Below are positions 37,601-46,741 of a stretch of 64,000 bases of DNA, in pieces. The notes under the pieces were generated by a model, which was not told the origin of the DNA, made no database searches, and saw only the letters and a program-made list of their open reading frames with translations. The stretch is from Nymphaea colorata. Its lineage: Eukaryota > Streptophyta > Magnoliopsida > Nymphaeales > Nymphaeaceae. The stretch lies in the NCBI RefSeq assembly GCF_008831285.2, contig NC_045139.1, positions 29,553,206-29,617,205 on the forward strand, read 5' to 3'. Position 1 is the stretch's first letter, and every line of letters begins with the position of its first letter. The translations under genes and the position numbers were made by a program.

Positions 37601-38719
37601 ATGGGATAAAATGTTTACTTATTTTGCAGCGTCTCCACTTTCACCAATCACATGAGGTGAAACTTTCACATAGGCCTAGAGGTGAGGCAGTTTTCACCTT
37701 GGTGAAATCCTAATAAACTGTATCCTTCAGTAACGGTTACGTCAGTCTTCCATTCAAAATGACAATTTTCACATCATGGATAACTTATCTTGTTAATGAT
37801 CAACCAAGGTAAGTTATCCTAGTTTTGGAAGATTGGACTAAGCTAGAAACTCGCTACACTATGAAGTAAAATAAGACATCCCTACTTATCCTGCTTTTCC
37901 CGGAAGGTTGGATGTACACAAGGACGATAGGAAGAGGTGAAAAGTTTCCCATGGAAAATCTACATTCTAAGATGGCGTTTAGATCTACCACTTATATAGA
38001 GGAGCAGGGTACGAAAAGAGGACTGATTACGATGCAATGTTTCAGCTTTCCGCTTATCTCTGCCTCGACACTACAGCCAAGAATATCAAGTATCTATAGC
38101 AAGTTTTTGGAATGAGTTCATACAATACTTAATCATCTGGACACGGAGGAAAAAAAAAAAACTTGATTCTAACGAGTGAAGAATGAGGAGAAACACACAA
38201 TGCAGACATGCAAATGCGCTCAGATAATGCAGATTCCCCAATTCTAGCTAATATCCATTAAAAGAAAGAAAAGCAAAAGAATCTAAACAACTTAAATTTC
38301 ACAAAGCGAACAAAACTAAGGAATATGGGGAATTTAAGACGAGAGTTTTCAGAAGCAATGAAATTGAGTGCGAATGGAACAGAAGAATCATCAAGGACGA
38401 GGAGGAGGACAGAGAGAAGAAAACAAACCACACAAGCAACGGCATTGAGGGCGAGCATGTGACGCTGATCCAGGCTCCATTGCGTGAAGGTAGACGGAGG
38501 CGTGCCAATCGAAGATGACAAATCGGTCACACAAAAAGAAGTACTGGCAGTAGTAGCATCAGAAGAAGAAGTAGAAGGAGGAGCAGCAGAGTGATGAGGG
38601 AAGGAGAGATTAGAAGAAGGGAGGAGACGAAGCTGGTGGTTGCGAGGGAGAGCTGAGCGAGGAGAGCTCTTCCATCTACACAGCGGTGTTGTTGGCCTTA
38701 GGGCTTTTGATGATAGCAT
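34692..38719 (-). CDS. Predicted plastid membrane protein, plant-conserved, function unknown
   Basis: Five exons on the minus strand: 38719-38429, 36430-36380, 35290-35157, 35052-34961, 34885-34692. Phases agree and the protein is 253 residues. Residues 1-80 are rich in Ser, Pro and Arg with few acids, as in a chloroplast transit peptide. One hydrophobic segment follows at about 88-114 (LNAVACV then AALSASWLLFSAIPTLL). A conserved amphipathic region comes next (AFKRAAESMEKLLDATREE, then MEISDLTMELSDLGQEI), which looks coiled-coil-like, as in DUF948-type proteins. The C-terminus is basic. I recall plant homologues with the same LAFKRAAES-EKL and GMEISDLT blocks but no assigned function; the DUF948 link is a guess. 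The donor after exon 1 (GTG|GTTTGT) is weak. The last-exon acceptor was chosen as TTGATAG|GTTTTG because the nearer GCAG site leads to a stop. Confidence 0.82.
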
Positions 38720-38734
38720 TCTCCCTCTCCCTCA

Positions 38735-38780
38735 ACCTCCCTCTCCCTCTCCCTCAACCTCCCTCTCCCTCTCCCTCTGC
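38735..38780 (-). repeat. GA-rich tract in the 5' leader of the membrane-protein gene
   Basis: On the plus strand, CCCTCTCCCTC is interrupted by CAACC three times, an imperfect 24-bp tandem unit. On the coding strand this is a GAGGGAGAGGGAG tract about 20-60 bases upstream of the ATG. Such GAGA tracts are common in plant leaders and core promoters; a regulatory role here is inferred. Confidence 0.55.
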
Positions 38781-38789
38781 GTGTGGCTG

Positions 38790-41700
38790 TAGAATTAGAT
38801 CGGAACAAGGAAAACGAAGGACAACGTCGAATTCACCGTGGAAAGTTGGAAACCTGCCTTTCTCAAAATCTCGTGCGAGAGAAAATATCGGCGAAATTCT
38901 GGGATTGAAAATTTCATCCCGTTAAATGAAAAACATTCGTCCTTGAGCGCATTTTTGTTATCCCACAAAGATTGAGGGAAACCTTTTCTATTGTAAGAGG
39001 CGAATTTTCTCCTTCGATAACTCATAACAGGCAGGTAAATCTAAGCCAAGGCCTACCCGATTAAATTAAAAAAAAAATTTTAATATAAATTATATATAAA
39101 TATAATTAATTATTATAAAATATTATATATATATATTAATAAAATAAATATTAAAAAAAAATTGTAATCACCTTAAATCATTTGGATTTCATGCAGCATG
39201 GCTTTGAGATTCCCTTGGATCATTAACGCCGTTTTAGAAGACTCTTTGTTTGTCAAGGGGTGGTATTTTGGCTCTTAAAGTTAAATTGACTGAGATTTAG
39301 AAAGCAAAGGAGATTTCAGATCATACCAAACTTCAAATATAAAGATTAAAGGGCGCGCAGTAAATTGTATAGTTGAGAACTATAGATTTAAAATCTTCAC
39401 TGCTTTCGAAATCTATGGACATCTAGTGAGGGGAGAAGAAGAGACGATTAAGACGTTGCCCTTGATCTATTTAGACCTTCCTACGTTTGTGGGGAAAAAT
39501 GAAAGAGGATAATTGCCGACTTCTTAAGGAAGGTCCCTCTTTTTAGGCTCGTTGGACAGCAAAAGTCAGGCAGAATATATCTTGTCAAACATGTGATATA
39601 TTCCATGGATAATGCATTCCAAAAAACAATGAGTTTCAAAGAAAATGGCGGAGGAAAGGGGGGCCAGCAGGGATCACGGCCCCCCTTAGATTTGAAAAAG
39701 AAAAATCAAAATTTTACATGTAAATTTAAAAAAAATGGTTTAATTTATATAAAAAGCTTGAAAAATTATATTTTGGCATTGTTAACATTTTGAAACTATA
39801 GTTAGTTTGACCCTTGAAATGAAAAATTCTTAGCTCTACTCCTTCAAAGAACAAAGTGTTTTATTACCAAACACCCCTTAAGAAGTATAAGAAAATGAAT
39901 AGTACCTACATAGTTGAGTTCATTTGGATGGACTAAGAGGTCGTTTGGTAAACTCGCCGGTTGGCCTGGCTCACTGACTTGACAAACCCGCGACTCAGAC
40001 TCGAATTGGTATATGACTGGGTCATTGGGTCAGTGAGTTAACTCGTTGATTCGGTCGAGTGTTCAAATAACCATAATGTAAATCACTTCAGCTGAGTTGG
40101 ACAAGTCATGCCGAGCCAGGAGAGAGTTATGCGAAGTTGGGCCGAGTTAAGGGTGAGCTTGGCCAACCTTGACTCATCACCGGATCTGCTGGTGATCCGA
40201 GCTGACTCGGGCAATTCCCTTGACGGCCTTGGTGAGTTTGCCAACTACGTCTACAGCTGCTAGCTTGGGAAGATCGTCTCGTCACTTTGTAGGCAATGGC
40301 GAGAGTTGATTTCTCTCATGCAATCAATTGTTATTTGTGGATGCATGGAGCTTTTCTCACATTGTAAGTTCATTAAAAGGGCATTTCATGGTCCGAAATT
40401 TTGATTTTAGAATCAAAATCTAATAATCGTAACTCCACCATAGATTGGAATTGAAATGAAAATTCCAGTTCCAGTTTCTTTTTGTATTTAATAGCGTGAG
40501 TTTTGGACATTTTAGAATTAAAAATGACTTGTTCGATAAAAAAATAATTAAAATTTTAGAATCGGTGAACTGAAGCGTCCATATCTTGTACTAAAAAAAA
40601 AGATGAACAAATTCCAGAATTTCCGAATGTGATCATAATTTTAAAATTTTGATTCCAGGATAACCTTATAATTCAAGGATTAAAATTCTTTCTTTGATAA
40701 TGTAATTCTAATTTTTAAAAATGAAAATTTTAGTTCTAAAATTACTCGAATTCAAGCGAATCAAATGCCCGTTAATGAATTACAAAGTTATTTGGGACAA
40801 ATTCGACAGAAGAATTCTGCATCGTTGCCAAATGAAATTGTAATGCTCTTAAGAGGGGATGGATGTCTGACATTCGGACAGCGGTAGGCCCCTTTTATTG
40901 TGGGCAACCTCTACATGCCCAGACATCCAGCTCTGGTGTGTAATCATATTTGGGAAGACCTCAAACACCATTCTGTTGTGTTGTCTTTTGCTTCTCAACT
41001 AGGCTCGGGCCGGCCTAGTCCGATAAGAGTGGGTTCGGGCCAGCTTGATGTCTGAAACCCGAGCTTGAGTTTGAGTTCAGCTTGGTTAAAATAAAAAAAA
41101 AATATTTTTAGTAAAAAAATATTTTTAGTAAAAAATATTTTTAGTAACTCATGAATGTTTCAAACATGACATGCTCAGAAAAATAGTTTCGTAGAAACTA
41201 AATTTATAAAAAAAAATTGGTTGTTAAATCAGCTTCAGAAAAGTACTCTGTGTGTTTGGATAATAAGATCAAAACACATTTTTTAATGAATAACTTGGTG
41301 GGTGCCAGGTTATTCACTCCCATTTGAAAATAAGATTTGGCTAAGAATGAGTTTTAGCAAAAACTCATTTTTGGGGTCGTTCAAATGCCCAAGATTTTTT
41401 GTTTGCAGATACAAAGATAATCTAATATTTACAATTTTTCAATCTCTATGAGATGGTGAGGGGACAAAACACTACTAGTCCGAGTTTAAATTTGTGGATC
41501 TCAAATCTGGGGAACCTTCGTCAAAACCGGATTATAATTGAGGTATTAAAAAGAAACAAGTGATTGGTCCTGGTGATCTTCATCTCTTAATTTAATGTGA
41601 AAGAGAAAGCCTTCTGCTTGCGTTTGATAGCTCACCTGAGCTCAGATTCACTGAGTAAATGTGACGTTTATCAAACTGTAGATTTAAAAACCGCAGATTT

Positions 41701-42090
41701 CAGATCCGTGAAAATGCTGAAATCCGATGAAAAGAGCAATTCACTGCCTTAGTTAGATGTAATTTCACAAGCACACAAACACATACATATCACTGAATCA
41801 GAATGCTCTCTCTCTCTCTCTCTCTCTCTCTCTACATTATATTGTATCATGAGATCTAAAAATCTTCCGGTCTGAAATCACAGGTATTACTCCCAAGTCC
41901 CGAATCTGCAACTTGGGAATCATGGAGGTACTGAAGAAGACTTTTGCACGTACAGGAAAGATCAAAAACCCCAAACTTTGCATTCTTATTCATGTACACA
42001 AAACACCATCTCTTCTTCACACAGTCTTTCTAACTAAAAAGCAGATTAAGAAACGAAAGAAAGAAGCAAAGTTGTACAATGAATACTGCC
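38790..42090. other. Intergenic region, MITE relics
   Basis: No gene recognised. It includes a GGAGCC-family MITE (39644-39842), GGTTCGGGCC-type repeat words near 39.95-40.2 and 41.0 kb, a TTGGGGTCGTTCAAATGCCC-like transposon end near 41385, and a (CT)n run at about 41810-41834. Confidence 0.4.
39644..39842. mobile_element. hAT-like MITE, GGAGCC family, second copy
   Basis: About 199 bp with a 9-bp direct repeat TTCAAAGAA at 39635-39643 and 39843-39851 (8 bp is usual for hAT; one base may belong to the element). The left end is ATGGCGGAGGAAAG followed by GGGGGGCC; the right end is TTAGCTCTACTCC. It shares the TTTTACATGTAAATTT core and the GAAAAATTCTTAGCTC tail with the copy at 31892-32074. 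Confidence 0.62.
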
Positions 42091-42095
42091 AGCAG

Positions 42096-42722
42096 CTAGT
42101 TCACTTGCCCACCGCCTCCCACATCTATCCCTGGCCGTTTGGGTCCTCTTGTGAGCATCACACCAAAATTCTCCGTCGACCCACCATTTGCCTTCACCAA
42201 CAAAACATAAAACTCATCACTACAGAAGAGCCGATCGCAGACAGTTCTTTCTTTCTTATGCTATAAATCTTTTCGCTTTATACAGACACTGTTTTTCAAG
42301 TGAACACCAAATTTTTAAAGAGAGTTGTACGAAAATATGCTCGTAAAAGAAAGAGAAAGAGAGAGATGGAGGTAGAAAGAGAGAGTACTCACTCTGGTTT
42401 TGGTTTCATCTTCTTCTTCAGGTTCTTCACTGTTTCTGGTTTCGGTTTGGCCAACTTCTTCTTTCTTCCTGGTTTTGGTTTCATCTCCTTCTTGATCTTC
42501 ATGTACTTCTCTCTTTCTAGTTGTGGTTCCATCTTCTTCTTGTTCATGTTCGCCTTTCTTTGAGCGACCATCAGTACAATCTTCACCAAAGCCAAGATGA
42601 TAAACCAAACAGCCCCAGACGCCTCTCACTACCAGCTCAAAACAGGAGCAGGTGGACCTGAGGAAGGCCATGGGAGAGGCCATGGACGGCCGTGATTCTG
42701 CTTCGCCGGTGCCGCCGGCCAT
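42096..42722 (-). CDS. PROPEP-like precursor of a plant elicitor (danger) peptide
   Basis: PROPEPs are small cytosolic proteins whose C-terminal peptide is cut out on wounding or infection and perceived by PEPR receptor kinases. Exon 1 is 42722-42393 (ATG in GAGATGGCC, 110 codons) and ends at a strong AGA|GTGAGT donor. Exon 2 is 42212-42096 under my preferred acceptor (148 residues in total). Family features seen: a hydrophobic/Cys N-terminal segment (STCSCFELVVRGVWGCL) like the amphipathic motif of PROPEPs; a long Glu/Lys/Thr middle with repeats of DETKTR; a basic, Pro/Gly-rich C-terminus MLTRGPKRPGIDVGGGGQVN ending Gly-Gln-x-Asn, as AtPep1 and AtPep6 do. Neighbours fit: Arabidopsis PROPEP6 also lies between a DUF617 gene and RKP. 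Acceptor choice is uncertain: TCTTCTGTAG at 42220 puts TGA in frame at once, while sites 7 and about 29 bases on keep the peptide in frame. Family call rests on these features, not on a search. Confidence 0.68.
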
Positions 42723-43199
42723 CTCACACTCTCGGGGCTTCTGATCTCTCACTAATACAGGGGCCTTGATGGTCGGGGAGACTCTGTTTTTCAGAGAAGC
42801 GAGTCAAGTGACTCGTAATTTATTACCAATGAATGCAGGCCGCTGGACCACACCAACTCTCTGTGCATCTTCTGCTCGGCCTTCTAAACACGTAGTGCGT
42901 CGTCTGACAAATTTTATATTATTCATTTAACTCTTTCCCCTGCCTTTCCTTTTGTTCTTAAATGCTTTTTGACTGAGATTTGATACCTAGAGAAGCGCAT
43001 AACATGAATAGGACGCAAGAATAACAGCTTAATTTTTAGTGCGCTGAGGGTGTGCAGGAGCTTGTTACGCCTCGGCGCACGTGTTACTGTTTGCCGGTTC
43101 CATCGCCAGCCCGTTTTCATCGGTTTTTCAATTTTCATCGCTTTTTTTTTTTAGTGTGGGCGCGCGCTCACCCTGTACACACACTCGTATATGCTCATT

Positions 43200-43485
43200 T
43201 GTCGAGTCGAGCTCGAGCCTTAATAGAGTTTGTCGAGCCTTAATTCAATTGATATATTCAAATGAGTTTACGAGTTTGTTGAGTTTTAATCGAGTCGAAC
43301 TCGAGCTCTACACGTAACAATGAATATCAATTCTATTCAAAGGAGTTTGTCGAGCCTTAATCGAGTCGAGCTGGAGCTGCTTCGATCGAGCTATTCTCGA
43401 GCCCAAGTCGAGTTTGAGGTTTTATTAGTCGAACCAAGTTCGAGCTGACTGAAACTTGGGCACGACTAGGCTAGTGTTCACCCTT
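43200..43485. repeat. GAGTCGAGCTCGAGC repeat element
   Basis: Words GTCGAGTCGAGCTCGAGCC, TTTGTCGAGCCTTAAT and AATCGAGTCGA recur four or more times over about 285 bp. The right edge reads GGCTAGTGTTCACCCTTAA. This resembles the widespread plant elements that open TAGGGGTGTTCA...GAGCTCGAG; the left end is not clear, so it is probably a truncated DNA-transposon relic. Confidence 0.5.
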
Positions 43486-44321
43486 AATTACAACATTGCA
43501 TTGTCTATATGATTTAGATAAATTAGATAGCAATTCAGTATAGTTTCAAATATAAAAGTAATCTAATCCCCCACATTAAGGTATAAAGCACCGAGAATAT
43601 TTTGGAAGGTCGTTTGTATAGGAAGTGACACTACCATTTTCTCTATGTACTTGTCAGATTAAATCGGTTATTTCATTCGGTGAAGGATAAATCACTACGA
43701 GTGAATGAAAACAAGGTTTAAATAACCCTGTTCAAAATAATAGGCAGTATATGCATAGACAAGGCGTGGGGATGATGCTCTTTATGTCTCATACGCTGCT
43801 TTAGATCTGTATAATTTTGTTTTGTTGCTTGTGCTCTCTGCGTTTTGCTTCCTTACTGTTCGCTTGGGGCCCCATTTTGACGCATCGGGATCCGCCTCAC
43901 ATTCTGCATGACACAAGTTCCTCCTATCAAGGTTAGCAATTTGCATTCAAATGACACCAACTTTAACAAAAATACTCAAGCTTTTTTTTTTCTTCTAAAT
44001 GTTTATTTAGGATAAACCACTTGGAAGATCATATCCTTATGTCTCTAAACTTGTACCTTACTTAAGGGGACCTAAGTTGTATCACTTAACTCAAATGTTG
44101 TGCTAGCTATCGTTTGCAGTCCAAATAAATAAACGACCACAAAACTTATATATGGCAAACTAAATTGCAATGAGCACTCTCTTTCTCACTTTATAGATGA
44201 GCTGAAATCTTCCTACCATTTTGAGTTCCATCCAATCATGATTGTTGGTTGCATTGCATGAGGAGATATGCTTTAAAATGTTGGATGATTTTTTCGTTCA
44301 AATGTAATAGAGAATCTACAA

Positions 44322-44328
<7 letters not shown>

Positions 44329-44355
<27 letters not shown>
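44329..44355. repeat. (TA)n microsatellite
   Basis: Uninterrupted TA run of 27 bases. Confidence 0.85.
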
Positions 44356-44359
<4 letters not shown>

Positions 44360-45001
44360 GTTGTCGATCTAAAATAAATAGATGGTTGAAAGAAAAACCA
44401 TAAGAAAATAGATAAACCAATACTTGATGACGAAAATGATCATAATTTTTTTCTTATTATATTTTTCTTTAACTGTACATCATGTTGAATCAAACAATGA
44501 CCCTAAAAAACTAAAGTAACCATTCAATATATATATATATATAATATATAAAATGTGGTGCTACAGTAATTCAAGTACGATTGTGCAAGATAAGATCCAA
44601 CCCAACTCATATGAGAAGTCTAAATGGGAAATCAACAATTGCTGACTATGTGTGAGATCCTGACTCCCCTGAAAGCAAGGTCAGTCCTTCAAACCGCAAC
44701 AAACTAAACAACTTCCTTCATTCTCTCTCCTCCCTTCTTTTACCACCCTCACAGCATCACCTTTACACCAGGCCTCTCTCTCTCTCTCTACTGTTCCAAA
44801 TATATCTCTCCCTCTCCAATCCATCGTCCCTTTTGTTCACCTCTCTCTCTCTCTTCAAAGCAAAGTTTGATATGTTCTTTACAGACCGTTATTTCTCATA
44901 CATAACATAACACAGGTCTCTAACACCTTTCTCTCTCTAACTTCCGTTCCATCTCTCCTTGTCTGGAAACTGAGAATGGTACTCCATTGTTGAGGTTGAA
45001 G

Positions 45002-45835
45002 ATGGGACACAAATCAACGAGCACGGTGGCCCCAACCGATGGGCCGAGCGACTGCGCCTCCACCTCCACCTCCTCCGACGGCCCACCGGCATCCTCCGCC
45101 GACGAGGGCCCACAGGCATCGCCACCCGAGGCTCCGCCCCCACCACCCCGGCCCCAGGTCTCCCTCCTCCAACCCTCCCAAAAGAAGCGAACCAAATCGG
45201 TCAAGATGTACCGCCTCTTCCGATCCGTTTTCCGAACCTTTCCCATCATAAGCCCCGGTTGCCGCCTCCCCACCGTCCTTCCCGGCGGTCCTTCCCACCA
45301 TTCCGACGCCCACCTCGTGGGCGGTACGCGGGTCACCGGTACGCTCTTCGGGTACCGGAAAGGCCGGGTCAGCCTGGCGATACAGGAGGCGCCCAAGTGC
45401 CTGCCTCACGTTGTCATCGAGCTGGCCCTTCAAACGAACTCGCTGCTCAAGGACATGTCCTCCGGGCTGGTACGTATCGCCCTCGAGTGCGACAAGCGGC
45501 CGGATCGGACCAAGCTGCTGGACGAGCCGCTGTGGACCATGTACTGCAACGGGAAGAGGGGCGGGTACGGGGTGAGGCGCGAGCCCAACGAGGAGGACCT
45601 CAACGTGATGCAGCTGCTGCAGGCCGTGTCCATGGGCGCCGGCGTGCTGCCTAGCGTTAACGCGAACAATAACAGCGCCGGGCTCTCCGAGGCGGACGCC
45701 CAGGACGGCGAGCTAGCCTACATGCGAGCCTACTTCGAGCGTGTTGTGGGCTCCAGAGACTCGGAAGCCTTCTATATGCTTAACCCGGACGGCAGCAACG
45801 GGCCTGAGCTTAGCATCTTCATGGTTAGGATATGA
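45002..45835 (+). CDS. MIZU-KUSSEI 1-like protein (DUF617)
   Basis: MIZ1 is needed for root hydrotropism in Arabidopsis and associates with the endoplasmic reticulum; this is a member of the same DUF617 family, not necessarily the hydrotropism gene itself. Single exon, 277 residues. The start is the ATG at 45002; the frame upstream offers only TTG codons. Residues 1-66 are low-complexity (Ser/Thr/Pro/Ala, a run of six Pro near 45-49). A conserved basic segment KMYRLFRSVFRTFP (about 68-81) precedes the DUF617 domain at about 108-277: GTRVTGTLFGYRKGRV, HVVIELALQTNSLLKDM, LLDEPLWTMYCNGKRGGYGVRR, AYFERVVGSRDSEAFYMLNP. The length is near that of Arabidopsis MIZ1 (about 297). The gene is visibly GC-rich with C/G third positions, unlike the AT-rich flanks, which is usual for intronless DUF617 genes. 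Confidence 0.93.
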   Translation: MGHKSTSTVAPTDGPSDCASTSTSSDGPPASSADEGPQASPPEAPPPPPRPQVSLLQPSQKKRTKSVKMYRLFRSVFRTFPIISPGCRLPTVLPGGPSHHSDAHLVGGTRVTGTLFGYRKGRVSLAIQEAPKCLPHVVIELALQTNSLLKDMSSGLVRIALECDKRPDRTKLLDEPLWTMYCNGKRGGYGVRREPNEEDLNVMQLLQAVSMGAGVLPSVNANNNSAGLSEADAQDGELAYMRAYFERVVGSRDSEAFYMLNPDGSNGPELSIFMVRI

Positions 45836-46100
45836 ACTTGATATTGAACTTGGTAAGATCGGTGGGATCAAAGTGAATATTAGAGTTCTGGGCGTTTCAT
45901 GTACAGATTCACCAGAGGCATGGCTTTCATGAGTTTTACTTATTTTCCTTTTTTTTTTTTTTTGAAGTGTTTTTGTGTTGATGCCAATTTTTTGATGTAT
46001 GTGGTATATGTATGGATAGGTCGCCTTGAATTTTACATAGTTTGGTTCTTTTTCACTGCGATGGTACAAGAAGGCTAGATAGGTATCTAAAATGTAAACA

Positions 46101-46139
46101 ATATATATATATATCTATATATATATATATATATATATA
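46101..46139. repeat. (AT)n microsatellite with one interruption
   Basis: AT run broken by a single CT, 39 bases. Confidence 0.85.
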
Positions 46140-46696
46140 ATAGAAAACCTAAATAGTAGCTCTAACTTTTCAAAGTCAGCTAGTCATGACATCACAAGGA
46201 ACGGCTAAGAGAAAACCAACAACAAAAAGGTGATGAGAGGGAGAATAGGTACGTAAGTGCTGAAACCATAAGGGCAATGCTAATCAAAAATTATATTTGT
46301 TTTTTATTTTTTTATATTGATAATTGAGATAAAGAAAAAGAAAAAAAAGTTAGGAATTAATGCTAGATTATTAAAATGCCATATCTTCTTTCTCACTTTT
46401 CATTTCTTCCAATCATAATCATAAGATACTTGCACACACGGATGGGTCAAGAGAAGCGACAGGTTGGGTCAAGAAGAGTGATCGGTCGAACCAAACTAAA
46501 AAAAAATTGATTTTTTCAATATAAAAAAAAATTCCTGCGCTCTCCCGGGCCATGGCCCTCGCGAGCCCCCCTCCCTCCGCCCCTTGCGTGCACATGTGTG
46601 AAAAAACAATGCTAAAATGATTCATGGCTAGTGTGTATATATATATATATAAAGAAGGGGGTCCCACCTAAGCCGTGGCTTCACTCAAACTAACTG

Positions 46697-46699
<3 letters not shown>

Positions 46700-46739
<40 letters not shown>
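46700..46739. repeat. (AT)n microsatellite
   Basis: Uninterrupted AT run of 40 bases. Confidence 0.88.

Positions 46740-46741
<2 letters not shown>

Larger units (their letters stand above)
42723..45001. other. Intergenic region between PROPEP-like and MIZ1-like genes
   Basis: The two genes diverge from this 2.3-kb stretch, so it holds both promoters. It contains a GAGTCGAGCTCGAGC repeat element (listed), TA microsatellites at about 44329-44355 and 44527-44543, and CT-rich Y-patch-like stretches at about 44777-44793 and 44840-44855, within 230 bases of the MIZ1-like ATG. Confidence 0.45.

Noticed and set aside
42300-42563. Plus-strand open frame rich in Phe and Ser
   Set aside because: It is antisense to the charged repeat of the PROPEP-like exon 1 and only mirrors its composition.
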